Shown piece after piece: positions 1-8,661 of a DNA stretch of 36,731 nt (its first letter is position 1; every line of letters starts with the position of its first letter). The notes beneath the pieces were generated by a model, which saw only the letters and a program-made list of their open reading frames with translations, ran no database searches and had not been told where the DNA came from. The stretch is from an uncultured Eubacteriales bacterium (lineage in GTDB: Bacteria; Bacillota; Clostridia; Christensenellales; Aristaeellaceae). The stretch is taken from contig UQNM01000014.1 of NCBI GenBank assembly GCA_900542395.1, positions 1-36,731 of the forward strand, read 5' to 3'. Position numbers and translations under genes: made by a program.

Positions 1-233
1 AAAAGTGGACGTACGAGTTCAATGATCTCTATAACGAGTGGATAGACCTCTCTATGGAGAATGCTCGCGCCGCCGTAGCCTCCTCTCAGGCGTTCTTCAC
101 GCTCTGGCTGGAGCAGCAGCGGATCGCGCTGGAGCAGCAGGGGGTCGAGAATGTGGACGATCACATCGAGGCGCTGCTGCACAATCAGTGCGTCGATCTG
201 TGCAGCCGAGTGTATGCGGCCCGGGTGGAATAA
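1..233 (+). CDS. C-terminal end of an unidentified protein (partial)
   Basis: An open frame runs in from the left edge (codons start at base 3) and stops with TAA at 231-233, giving about 76 residues. The peptide is acidic and mostly helical in character, with aromatic residues near its start (KWTYEFNDLYNEW) and Gln/Glu-rich stretches later (LWLEQQRIALEQQ). I recognise no domain. It ends 24 bases before the next gene on the same strand, so it is probably in the same operon as the zinc-ribbon and SPFH genes. That position suggests, but does not show, a role in the same membrane-associated complex. Confidence 0.6.
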   Translation, partial: KWTYEFNDLYNEWIDLSMENARAAVASSQAFFTLWLEQQRIALEQQGVENVDDHIEALLHNQCVDLCSRVYAARVE

Positions 234-257
234 TTTTGAACGAAAGAAGGACGAACC

Positions 258-1541
258 ATGAGTACTGCCAGTTACAACTGCCCCTGCTGCGGCGGCCCGC
301 TCAAGTTCAGCGGCGAAAGCGGCAGGCTGGAATGCGCCGCCTGCGGAAACAGCTACGAGCCGGAAGCGCTGGAAATGCTGAACACGGCGGAGAGCGGCGA
401 ACAGATCGTGTTCGAGCGGCCGAAGGAAGGATTTCAGGCGGGCGAGGAAGGCGTGCAGATCTATCACTGCAAGAACTGCGGCGCGGAGCTGATGACCGAG
501 GATACCACCACCGCCGCCGAGTGCCCCTACTGCGGCAGCCCGACCATCCTGCCCGACCGCCTCGAGGGCGGCGTGAAGCCGGAAAAGGTGATTCCGTTCG
601 TCGTGACGAAGGAACAGGCGCAAAAGCAGTTTGAAGATTATTTCAAGGGCAAGCGGCTGCTGCCGAACATCTTCCTGAACAGCCGGAACCGCATTGCGGA
701 AATGCGTCGGCTGTATGTGCCCTACTGGCTGTTTGACTGCGACGCGCGCGCCGATATCGTCTACGACGCGCAGACGACGACCACGGAGCAGGAGGGCGAG
801 TGGGAGGTTTCCCGCACGAGGCGCTATCTGGTGCGCCGCCGGGGACAGATGAGCTTTGAAAACATCCCCGTGGACGGCAGCGTGAAGCTCGATGACAAGA
901 TCACCGAGTCGCTGGAGCCCTACGACCTGAGCGCCGCGATTCCCTTCCAGAGCGCCGTTTTGGCCGGTGCGATGGCGGATCACGCGGACGCGGAGAGCGA
1001 CGCCTGCGAAAAGCGCGCCGTGGAGCGCGTGGAGCGCAGCGTGGAGGAGACCCTGCGCGACACGGTGACGGGCTACGACGAGGTCAGCGAGCGCAGCAAG
1101 CGCATTGAGACGGAAGGCGGACGGGCGACGCCCGCGCTGCTGCCCGTGTGGCTGATGACCACCGTGAAGGAGGGCAAGACCTATACCTTCGCCATCAACG
1201 GCCAGACGGGCAAGCTCACCTGCGACGTGCCCGCCGACAAGGCAAAATCCCTGCTGTGGGGCGGCGGCGTGTTCGCCGGTGTGTTCGGCGCCTCGGCGCT
1301 GATTCTGGCGCTGCTGGATCAGATGGGCAGCGGCTCGCTGCTGATCGGCGCGGTCATCGCGGCCATCATCGCGCTGGCGGTCGTCGGCGGGCTGAAGGGT
1401 CAGCTCAGGCAGGCGGTGCAGCAGAGCGCGGCGGCCGGTTATATTCGGGAAGGCTCCTTCCGTCTGGACGTGAACTTCGATCATTTCCTCTATGAGAGCA
1501 CGACGAGGCGGAAGATTGAAGACGATACGCAGAAGAAATAA
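258..1541 (+). CDS. TFIIB-type zinc-ribbon membrane protein (YdjG-like)
   Basis: 427 residues. Two zinc ribbons sit at the N-terminus: Cys8/Cys11 with Cys26/Cys29, and Cys71/Cys74 with Cys89/Cys92. A soluble middle region (about 110-320) follows, then two hydrophobic segments at about 332-353 and 359-379 that should anchor it in the cytoplasmic membrane, and a short charged tail. An AGGACG-type ribosome binding site precedes the ATG. In Firmicutes this zinc-ribbon plus transmembrane layout occurs next to SPFH proteins. In B. subtilis the YdjG/YdjH/YdjI set recruits PspA to stressed membranes. The SPFH gene begins 40 bases downstream, which supports a shared operon and complex. No PspA gene is visible here. 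Family assignment is good; the physiological role is inferred from the homologous system. Confidence 0.8.
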   Translation: MSTASYNCPCCGGPLKFSGESGRLECAACGNSYEPEALEMLNTAESGEQIVFERPKEGFQAGEEGVQIYHCKNCGAELMTEDTTTAAECPYCGSPTILPDRLEGGVKPEKVIPFVVTKEQAQKQFEDYFKGKRLLPNIFLNSRNRIAEMRRLYVPYWLFDCDARADIVYDAQTTTTEQEGEWEVSRTRRYLVRRRGQMSFENIPVDGSVKLDDKITESLEPYDLSAAIPFQSAVLAGAMADHADAESDACEKRAVERVERSVEETLRDTVTGYDEVSERSKRIETEGGRATPALLPVWLMTTVKEGKTYTFAINGQTGKLTCDVPADKAKSLLWGGGVFAGVFGASALILALLDQMGSGSLLIGAVIAAIIALAVVGGLKGQLRQAVQQSAAAGYIREGSFRLDVNFDHFLYESTTRRKIEDDTQKK

Positions 1542-1581
1542 CGAAAAAATAACGGAGAAGTAACGAGGAGGGCAAAGACAT

Positions 1582-2913
1582 ATGGGATTGATTGCAGCAG
1601 CATTGAACGCCGCCGGCGGCACACTCGCCAGCCAGTGGAAGGAATATTTTTACGTGGACGCGCTGCCGGACAATGTGCTGGCGACGAAGGCGGAGAAAAA
1701 GGTCAAGGGCCGCTTCGGCGGCAGCCGCCACGAGGATGACAACGTGATTTCCGACGGCAGCGTCATTGCGGTGGCAGACGGCCAGTGCATGATGATCGTG
1801 GATCAGGGCAAGATCATGGATTTCTGCGCCGAGCCGGGCGAGTATGTCTTCCAGCAGAACGGCGAGCCGAGCATCTTCTACGGCGCGCTGAACGGCGAAA
1901 AGGCCAAGGCTATTTTGAAGACCACCTTTGACCGCCTTTCCTTCGGCGGTCAGGCCGGAAAGGATCAGCGCGTCTATTTCTTCAACACCAAGGAGATTCT
2001 GGGCAACAAATACGGAACGCCCAGCCCGGTGCCCTTCCGCGTGGTGGATAACAACATCGGCCTCGATGTGGACATCTCCATTCACTGCTTCGGCGAATAC
2101 AGCTACCGTGTGACCAACCCGATGCTCTTTTACACCAACGTCTGCGGCAACGTGGAGGGCGACTACACTCGCGAGCAGATCGACAGCCAGCTCAAGAGCG
2201 AGCTGCTGACGGCGCTCCAGCCCGCGTTCGCCAAGATCTCCGAAATGGGCGTCCGCTATTCGGCGCTGCCGGGGCACACCGCGGAGATCGCCGAGGCGCT
2301 CAACGACGTGCTTTCCGAAAAATGGGCGAACCTGCGCGGCGTGGAAATCGTGTCCTTCGGCGTCAATTCCGTCAAGGCCTCCGAAGAGGACGAGGCGATG
2401 ATTAAGGAGCTGCAAAAGAACGCCGTCTTCCGCAACGCGAACATGGCGGCGGCGCATCTGGTCGGCGCGCAGGCGCAGGCTATGCAGGACGCGGCCAAGA
2501 ATCAGGGCGGCGCGTTCACCGGCTTCATGGGGATGAACATGGCTCAGCAGGGCGGCGGGGTCAACGCGGCGCAGCTCTTCCAGATGGGCGCGCAGCAGCA
2601 GCAACAGCAGCCCGCCGCGCCGGTTCAGCAGAGCGCGGGCGCGTGGACGTGTGCCTGCGGCGCGACGGTCACCGGCAAATTCTGCCCGGAGTGCGGCACG
2701 AAGAAGCCCGAAGCCAAGTCTGTGGAGGGCTGGACGTGCGCCTGCGGCGCGGTCAACACCGGCAAATTCTGCTCGGAATGTGGCGCGAGGCGGCCTGCGG
2801 GCGCGCCGGTCTATCGCTGCGACAAATGCGGCTGGAAGCCCGCCGATCCCGCGCACCCGCCGAAGTTCTGCCCGGAGTGTGGCGACCCCTTTGACGAGAA
2901 CGACCGCGCGTAA
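1582..2913 (+). CDS. SPFH-domain protein with three C-terminal zinc ribbons (YdjI-like)
   Basis: 443 residues. The start is fixed by GAGGAGGG nine bases before the ATG. Residues about 1-310 form an SPFH/band-7-type domain without a transmembrane helix, of the group often labelled 'virion core protein' and represented by B. subtilis YdjI. A Gly/Gln-rich hinge (about 308-352) leads to three short zinc ribbons. Two are near-identical and built as WTCACG...KFCxECG (Cys357/359/368/371 and Cys386/388/397/400). The third has Cys413/416/430/433. SPFH proteins of this type assemble as scaffolds at the cytoplasmic membrane. Coupling to the upstream membrane zinc-ribbon protein is likely. The duplicated ribbon suggests local repeat expansion. 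Confidence 0.85.
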   Translation: MGLIAAALNAAGGTLASQWKEYFYVDALPDNVLATKAEKKVKGRFGGSRHEDDNVISDGSVIAVADGQCMMIVDQGKIMDFCAEPGEYVFQQNGEPSIFYGALNGEKAKAILKTTFDRLSFGGQAGKDQRVYFFNTKEILGNKYGTPSPVPFRVVDNNIGLDVDISIHCFGEYSYRVTNPMLFYTNVCGNVEGDYTREQIDSQLKSELLTALQPAFAKISEMGVRYSALPGHTAEIAEALNDVLSEKWANLRGVEIVSFGVNSVKASEEDEAMIKELQKNAVFRNANMAAAHLVGAQAQAMQDAAKNQGGAFTGFMGMNMAQQGGGVNAAQLFQMGAQQQQQQPAAPVQQSAGAWTCACGATVTGKFCPECGTKKPEAKSVEGWTCACGAVNTGKFCSECGARRPAGAPVYRCDKCGWKPADPAHPPKFCPECGDPFDENDRA

Positions 2914-3135
2914 GGCGGAAGCGTGTATGACCGATTGAGAAGACTTGTCTGATAAACGAGTCGCCTTATGCGACGAAAAAACTCCCTCCATGGTGAGACA
3001 ACACTGAATTGCGCTGTCCGTCATGCGGGGAGTTTTTCGTGTTTCGGCCGGTTTTGCCGGAGGCGGGCGGATTGGCCGCGATGCGGATGATTCGCGGAAT
3101 CCGCCGCCTTGGAGAAGGAGCGCTGTTTTCGCTTG
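2914..3135. other. Gene-free spacer with nested inverted repeats
   Basis: No gene found. AAAAACTCCC (2976-2985) is complementary to GGGAGTTTTT (3028-3037) across a 42-base loop, and a small hairpin GTCGC/GCGAC lies at 2960-2974. Either could end the SPFH operon, since T-rich sequence follows 3032. A further stem pairs GGCGGATT (3066-3073) and CCGCG (3076-3080) with CGCGG (3093-3097) and AATCCGCC (3098-3105). I cannot tell which of these act as terminators. Confidence 0.4.
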
Positions 3136-3297
3136 ATACTAATTCTTGTTAAAATGGCTTAATCCGCGCACCATCTTTTTCGCTCTGACTTTGCCTCGTT
3201 CCGTTCAACGTACCTCCAGTACGCCTCACTTCACTTGGCTTCGTCAGAACAAAAAATCTGATGCGCTCTGTTAAGCATTTTAACTGCGAATTAGTAT
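3136..3297. repeat. 162-bp palindromic element (MITE-like)
   Basis: The outer arms ATACTAATTC (3136-3145) and GAATTAGTAT (3288-3297) are exact reverse complements. The pairing continues inward with GTTAAAATGgCTTAA against TTAAGCATTTTAAC, and then TTTTTCGCTCTGACTTTGCC (3176-3195) against its imperfect complement ending near 3256. The centre is the small hairpin CGTAC-CTCCA-GTACG (3209-3223), exactly at the midpoint of the element. It carries no gene. It has the form of a non-autonomous miniature element or a large cruciform-forming repeat. No second copy is seen in this window. Confidence 0.65.
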
Positions 3298-3315
3298 GAA
3301 ACGCACCTTTTTGGC

Positions 3316-3344
3316 GTGACAAAGGCGTTTTGACATGATACAAT
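3316..3344 (+). promoter_or_regulatory. Sigma-A-type promoter for the YitT-family gene
   Basis: GTGACA (3316-3321) and TACAAT (3339-3344) are separated by 17 bases, each one mismatch from consensus. It lies just right of the palindromic element, with about 160 bases of leader before the ATG at 3510. Confidence 0.55.
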
Positions 3345-3509
3345 AAAACAGATTCGAGCCTGAAAACGGACGGCGTTTTTGGGCGCTTGTCGATGCGCCC
3401 CGCGAGGGGACGAGGGCCGCGCCGGAGCGCGCGGGGAGGATGACGGCGCGATCACCTGTCGCCGTGAACGAACCGAAGGATCAAACAAAGATTGAGAGGA
3501 ACCAAAACC

Positions 3510-4388
3510 ATGAACAAAAAGCTGAGCGGCAAGGACGTCGCCAAAGAAATGCTGATTTTGACCGTGGCGGTGGCCATCATTGCGGTTGCGGTCTATTTTT
3601 TCCTCGTGCCGAGCCACACGTCCATCAGCAGCATCTCCGGCCTCGGCATCGTGCTGACCAATTTTATCCCGCTCCCGCTGTCGGCCATTACGATGATCCT
3701 GAACGTCGTGCTTCTTGTCATCGGGTTTATGACCTGCGGAAAGGAATTTGGGCAGAAGACGGTTTACACGAGCGTGCTGCTGCCGGTGTTTCTGGGGCTT
3801 CTTGAAAGGCTGTTCCCGAATTTCGTCTCCATGACGGGCAGTCAGGAGCTGGATGTGCTGTGCTACATTCTGGTGGTCAGCGTCGGCGTCAGCATCCTCT
3901 TCAACCGAAACGCCTCCTCCGGCGGGCTGGATATCGTGGCGAAGATGATGAACAAGTATCTGCACATCGAGCTGGGCAGGGCCATGTCCCTGTCGGGCAT
4001 GTGCGTGGCGCTTTCCGCCGCGCTGGTCTACGATAAAAAGACCGTGGTTCTGAGCCTTCTCGGCACGTATTTCAACGGCATGATTCTGGATCACTTCATC
4101 TTCGACCACAATAAAAAGCGCCGCGTCTGCATCATCACGGAGAAAGAAGAAGCGCTCCGCCAGTTCATCATTCAGGATCTGCACAGCGGCGCGACGATCT
4201 ACGAGGCCATCGGCGCGTATAATTTTGAAAAGCACAACGAGATCATCACCATCGTCAACAAGGGCGAGTATCAGAAGCTGATGAACTTCATCAATCGGGA
4301 AGACCCGAAGGCGTTCATCACCGTTTACAACGTGTCGGATATGCGCTATCAGCCGAAAATCTGGGAGAAGGAAGCCAAAGAAAGATAA
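3510..4388 (+). CDS. YitT family membrane protein (DUF161/DUF2179)
   Basis: 292 residues. The ATG at 3510 follows GAGAGG and is preferred over a TTG 18 bases upstream. Hydrophobic segments at about 12-33, 45-75, 85-103, 115-133 and 160-195 give a five-helix membrane domain. The last ~85 residues (RRVCIITEKEEALRQFI onward) form the cytoplasmic DUF2179 domain usual for the family. The biochemical role of YitT proteins is not settled; transport or sensing has been suggested for relatives. It stands alone, with its own promoter, between two unrelated palindromic elements. The family call is firm and the function is unknown. Confidence 0.85.
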   Translation: MNKKLSGKDVAKEMLILTVAVAIIAVAVYFFLVPSHTSISSISGLGIVLTNFIPLPLSAITMILNVVLLVIGFMTCGKEFGQKTVYTSVLLPVFLGLLERLFPNFVSMTGSQELDVLCYILVVSVGVSILFNRNASSGGLDIVAKMMNKYLHIELGRAMSLSGMCVALSAALVYDKKTVVLSLLGTYFNGMILDHFIFDHNKKRRVCIITEKEEALRQFIIQDLHSGATIYEAIGAYNFEKHNEIITIVNKGEYQKLMNFINREDPKAFITVYNVSDMRYQPKIWEKEAKER

Positions 4389-4418
4389 GGGGAAGCCCCA
4401 AAAACGCATATAAACGCG

Positions 4419-4622
4419 CACAGGGCTGTCAAGCTTAAATCGTACATTTCAAGAAGTAAATATCTAGGCATTTTGGATATGGGGCTTTGCCCCATCGCCC
4501 CACCAAAGGGCTTTCCGAGCGTTTACGGCGCCTGTTTGGCGCATCGCCCTTTGGAAACCTTCGGGCACAAATGCTTCGTTTTTCTCTTGAAATATCGGTG
4601 TTGTTAGCTTGACAGTCCCGTG
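4419..4622. repeat. 204-bp element with ~35-bp imperfect terminal inverted repeats
   Basis: The left end reads CACAGGGCTGTCAAGCT. The right end, reverse-complemented, reads CACGGGACTGTCAAGCT. The similarity continues to ATTTCAAG in both arms. The interior contains GGGGCTTTGCCCC and a GGGCTTTCC.../...GCCCTTTGG hairpin but no open frame of interest. It lies between the stop codons of the convergent YitT and lacZ genes, a common landing place for MITE-like repeats. It may also contribute hairpins that end transcription from either side. Confidence 0.6.
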
Positions 4623-4701
4623 CTTTTATAACACTATGAATGGTTTGAAATCGCCCGTGGGCGCAAAGCTATGGCGCTTTGCGGACCGCGGCGAAAGGAA
4701 A

Positions 4702-7700
4702 TCAGATGCCCTTGAAGCTGAACGTGAAGCTCATGTGCTTGCTCGTGTCGAGCAGGTATTCCTCGTGCGTCTGCGCGCCCCAGCTATCGTCGCCCGCTAC
4801 GCCCATCTGCTGCAGGTTCGCGCGGATGACCGTGTAATGGATCGGCGGGAGCTCGTAGTCGTGCATGGCGTTTTCCAGCTCGTGCGGCGTGTACGGCAGC
4901 GCGGAGAACTCCATGCCGTCGCCTGTGAAGCGCAGGCCGCGGCCGCGGTAATCCGTGACCTCCGCCCAGCGCACGCCCGTGCGGTTGCCGCACTCCTGCG
5001 GGACGAGGTACTTGGATACGTTCTCGCGGGTCGTCGTCTTGAAGATGCCCAGACGCGCGCCCTCACGGCGATCCACGTAGTTTTCATTCGGGCCGTAGCC
5101 GTAGAAGTGAACCTGATCGTAGTCCGCGTCCATCTTGAGCATCACGCCGAATTCCGGCATATCGCCCAGCTCGGCGACCGGATCGTAATCCAGCTTCACA
5201 TCCACCTGTCCGCAGGGATGCACGGTGTAGGTCAGCTCGCACTGCGCGTCCGGCCTCGTGCCCAAGCCGTAGGTGTAGCCGATGGTCACGGAGCCGTCCG
5301 GGTTTTCCGTCGCGGAGGGGTGGTTGTTCTTCTTCGCCAGCTCGGCGGTGGCGTTCGTCGCCGCGTACAGGGACGCGATCTTCCACTGGGCGTAGCGGAG
5401 CGGCATGCTGCTGCCGCAGTCATTGTCGTTCGGCGCGCGCCAGAAGTTCGGCTTCGGGATGGACTTGAGCATCTCCTTGCCGCCCCAGCGGTAGCTGGTC
5501 AGGCCGCCCTTGAGGTCGCCGAAGAGCACGCTGAAATGCTCGCCGTGCACGCCCGTGTTGTAATCGCCGCGGACGACGCGCAGCGGCGCATAGCGCTCGA
5601 ACTTCGCTTCCTCCTCGACCCGATAGACGCCTTGCGCAAACGCGACTTCGTATCCGCGCGGCGCCCACGCCGTATCCGCCTTCAGGCGGAAGGAGAGCGT
5701 CACGGCGTATTCGCCCCCGCGCGCCTGATGGGCGAACGGCAGGTCGTATTCGCGGCTTTCCAGCGGCGGAACGTCGGTTGCAAGCGGCGCGGAGGCGATG
5801 GTCTCGCCGTTGCGCGCCAGAATCACAACACAGTCATACGCGCTCGTGTTGGTGAACATCGCGCGGTTGGTGACGACGGCCTTCGTATCCGTCACCTTGG
5901 CAAAGATATCCTGATAGTTGTATTTGACCTCCTGCATCTTCGGGCTTTCCTCGCCGTCGCCATAGGCGATGCCGTTGCCGCAGAAGTTGTAATCGCAGGG
6001 GCGGTCGTCAAAATCGCCGCCGTAGGCGTAGGTCGTGTTGCCGTAGCGATCCTTCGTGCGGATGGACTGGTCGATGTAATCCCAGATGAACCCGCCCTGA
6101 TAGAGCGGCTCCTCATAGGCGTATTCGGTGTACCAGTGCATCGCGCCGTTCGAGTTGCCCATCGCGTGCGTGTATTCGCAGAGGATGAACGGGCGCTCGC
6201 GGTGCTCGGCGAGGTATTTCCTGATCTGCGCGACCGGCGTATACATCTGGCTTTCCATGTCGGTCGTCTCGCTGCGGCGGCGGTCGTGCGCCACGCCTTC
6301 GTAATGCACGAGGCGCGTGTCATCCAACTGGCGGAACTTCTGGCTCATCTCGAAGATGACGTCGCCGCCGAAGGATTCGTTGCCGCAGCTCCAGATGAGG
6401 ATGCTGGCGTGGTTCTTGTCGCGCTGGTAGGTGGAATTGACGCGATCCAGCAGGATCGGCAGCCAATCCATGCGCTCGCCCGGCAGCGCGTATTCGACCG
6501 GCTTTCTGCCGCGCGCCACCATGTCCCAAATGCCGTGCGTCTCCATGTTGTTTTCGTCGATGACGTACAGGCCCAGCTCGTCGCAGATGGCGTAGAGCGC
6601 GCTGCTGTCGGGGTAATGGCAGGTGCGGACGGCGTTGATGTTGTTGCGCTTCATGGTCAGCAGATCGCGGCGGATCTTCTCCTCCGGGATGGCGCGGCCG
6701 CTCTCGGCGCAGAAATCATGCCGGTTTGCGCCCTTGAACACGATGCGCTTGCCGTTGAGATACATGACGGCGTTTTTCAGCTCGAACCGGCGGAAGCCGA
6801 CGCGCTGGCGGACGACTTCGAGCACCTCGCCGCTGCCGTCCTCGACGGTCAGCAGCAGGTCGTAGAGGTTCGGCGCTTCGCTGCTCCACAGGCGCGGCGC
6901 TTTCACCGGAAGCTGCACGGCGATTTCGCCCTCCGCCACGCGCTCGGCCGCCGCGATGACCTCGCCGCCGTCGAGCAGCGCCATCTTCACGCGGCAGGCG
7001 CCGACGGCCGCATCCAGCTCCATCTTCATTGCGAGGTCGAGCGTCGCGTCGGTGAAGCTGTCGTCAAGCAGCGTCTTCACGCGGATATCCGCAATGTGCG
7101 CCTTGGGGATGGCGTAGAGATAGACGTCGCGGAAAATGCCGGAGAAGCGCATGAAATCCTGATCTTCCAGCCAGCTTCCCGCGCTCCAGCGCTCCACGCG
7201 GCAGGCGAGCTTGTTTTCGCCCTCGACGAGGTAATCCGTCAGCTCGAACTCGCTGGGCGTGAAGGAATCCGACGAGAAACCGACGTAGCGCCCGTTGAGC
7301 CAGACGGCGATGCAGCTCTCCGCGCCCTGGAAGGAGATGAAGACCCGCTTGCCGACCATCTGCACCGGCACGAAGAACGTCTTGATATAGCTGGCGACGG
7401 GGTTGTATTCCTGCGGAATTTCGCCGATTTCCACCGCCTGATAGCCGTCCCACGGATACTGAATGTTGGCGTACTGCGGCGCGCCGTAGCCCTCCATCTG
7501 GATGTGCGCCGGGACGTGGATATCCGCCCAGCCGCGGCTGTCGTAATCCGCCGCCTCAAAGCCGGGGATGACCTGACCGGCGTTGAGCGCGTGGTGGAAT
7601 TTCCAAAGCCCGTTCAGCGAACAGCGCAGGCTGGTTTCGCCGTGGGAAAGCTCCTCCATGCTGGCGTAAGCCACATGGTCGGAATGGGCCGCGACCCGGT

Positions 7701-7749
7701 TTTCGGCAAAGAAAAGGGGGTCTTTGAGTCTGCTCACGTCAAAATTCAT
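4702..7749 (-). CDS. lacZ: Beta-galactosidase, GH2 family, LacZ type
   Basis: 1015 residues from the ATG at 7749, which has AAAGGA upstream; an in-frame ATG eight codons earlier lacks a site. Domain order is the LacZ one: sugar-binding jelly roll (about 40-215), immunoglobulin-like domain, TIM barrel (about 330-620), second Ig-like domain and the large C-terminal beta-sandwich. The acid/base glutamate is in WSCGNES (Glu458) and the nucleophile in ILCEYTHAMGNS (Glu525). The CHYPDS and DENNMETHG motifs of the family are present. No signal peptide, so it is cytoplasmic and should cleave galactosides after import. It is the last gene of the leftward operon, 87 bases after the permease, so the imported substrate is probably a beta-galactoside. 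Confidence 0.95.
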   Translation of the reverse strand: MNFDVSRLKDPLFFAENRVAAHSDHVAYASMEELSHGETSLRCSLNGLWKFHHALNAGQVIPGFEAADYDSRGWADIHVPAHIQMEGYGAPQYANIQYPWDGYQAVEIGEIPQEYNPVASYIKTFFVPVQMVGKRVFISFQGAESCIAVWLNGRYVGFSSDSFTPSEFELTDYLVEGENKLACRVERWSAGSWLEDQDFMRFSGIFRDVYLYAIPKAHIADIRVKTLLDDSFTDATLDLAMKMELDAAVGACRVKMALLDGGEVIAAAERVAEGEIAVQLPVKAPRLWSSEAPNLYDLLLTVEDGSGEVLEVVRQRVGFRRFELKNAVMYLNGKRIVFKGANRHDFCAESGRAIPEEKIRRDLLTMKRNNINAVRTCHYPDSSALYAICDELGLYVIDENNMETHGIWDMVARGRKPVEYALPGERMDWLPILLDRVNSTYQRDKNHASILIWSCGNESFGGDVIFEMSQKFRQLDDTRLVHYEGVAHDRRRSETTDMESQMYTPVAQIRKYLAEHRERPFILCEYTHAMGNSNGAMHWYTEYAYEEPLYQGGFIWDYIDQSIRTKDRYGNTTYAYGGDFDDRPCDYNFCGNGIAYGDGEESPKMQEVKYNYQDIFAKVTDTKAVVTNRAMFTNTSAYDCVVILARNGETIASAPLATDVPPLESREYDLPFAHQARGGEYAVTLSFRLKADTAWAPRGYEVAFAQGVYRVEEEAKFERYAPLRVVRGDYNTGVHGEHFSVLFGDLKGGLTSYRWGGKEMLKSIPKPNFWRAPNDNDCGSSMPLRYAQWKIASLYAATNATAELAKKNNHPSATENPDGSVTIGYTYGLGTRPDAQCELTYTVHPCGQVDVKLDYDPVAELGDMPEFGVMLKMDADYDQVHFYGYGPNENYVDRREGARLGIFKTTTRENVSKYLVPQECGNRTGVRWAEVTDYRGRGLRFTGDGMEFSALPYTPHELENAMHDYELPPIHYTVIRANLQQMGVAGDDSWGAQTHEEYLLDTSKHMSFTFSFKGI

Positions 7750-7836
7750 ATGCTTCTTTTCCTTTCGATTCAAAAAGAGAGGCTGACAGGCTGAATGTTC
7801 AGCGATGCGGCCCCTCTGATTGGGCTCATTGTACCA

Positions 7837-8661
7837 TCATTTGACTGCACCCGCAACCGCGTTTGTGAAACTCTTTTGCAGACAGAAGAAGATGATGACC
7901 GTCGGCAGCGAGCAGATCGTGACCGCCGCCATGACCACGCCGTAGTCGATGACATAGCCGCCCATCGTGTTGGCGACCAGCATCGGCATGGTAATCGCCT
8001 CGTTGGTCTGCATGACGACCTTCGGCCAGAGATATGCGTTCCACGCGCCCATGAACGTGATGGTCGCGGCGGAGGCGTAGGTCGGCTTCATCATCGGGAT
8101 GAACATCCGAATGAAAATCTGGAATTCGTTCAGGCCGTCGATGCGCGCCGCCTCGAGCGTGTCCCGCGGGAAGCTGCGCGCGCTGTTTCTGAAATACATA
8201 ATCAGAAACGGCGTCGCGATGCTCGGCAGGATGAAGCCCGTCCACGAGTTGATGAGCTTCGCCTTGGTGAACATCTGGAACAGCGGAACGAGAACCGCCA
8301 CAAACGGCACCATCATCGCCAGCATCAGGATCGCCATCACGGTGTCCTTCGCCTTGTCGTGATAGATTTCAAAGCCGTAGCCCGCGATGGAGCTGACCGC
8401 AAGCGCGGCAAAGGTTTGCAGGAGGGTCGTCGCGAACGAGTTTTTCAGCGCGCGCACGACGTTGTGCTGCTCGAACAGGTGCTGTAAATTTTCCAGCAGG
8501 TGCGTGCTCGGGAGCAGCCAGCCGCCCAGAATCTGCTGGGTGTTGTTAAACGCGGAGATAAAGCTCCAATACAGCGGGAATACGGAAATCAGCGACACGG
8601 CGATCAGAAAGATGTACATGACCGCGCGCGTAGCGTTTTTGCGAAGGGCGCCTTCTCTCAT
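7837..8661 (-). CDS. ABC sugar importer permease, MalG/LacG type
   Basis: 274 residues with six predicted membrane helices, beginning with MYIFLIAVSLISVFPLYW. The EAA loop that contacts the ATPase is present (EAARIDG, residues 170-176, followed by a conserved I-P-M-M-K-P segment). The start overlaps the stop of the partner permease by four bases (ATGA), implying coupled translation. It belongs to the CUT1 carbohydrate group and works as the second half of the membrane channel. No ATPase gene lies nearby, so a shared MsmK/MalK-type ATPase encoded elsewhere is expected. Confidence 0.92.
   Translation of the reverse strand: MREGALRKNATRAVMYIFLIAVSLISVFPLYWSFISAFNNTQQILGGWLLPSTHLLENLQHLFEQHNVVRALKNSFATTLLQTFAALAVSSIAGYGFEIYHDKAKDTVMAILMLAMMVPFVAVLVPLFQMFTKAKLINSWTGFILPSIATPFLIMYFRNSARSFPRDTLEAARIDGLNEFQIFIRMFIPMMKPTYASAATITFMGAWNAYLWPKVVMQTNEAITMPMLVANTMGGYVIDYGVVMAAVTICSLPTVIIFFCLQKSFTNAVAGAVK

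Noticed and set aside
4609..7794. Plus-strand open frame of over 1000 codons opposite lacZ
   Set aside because: It mirrors the codons of a complete GH2 enzyme with both catalytic Glu; its own peptide is a low-complexity mix of Arg, Ala, Val and His without domains.
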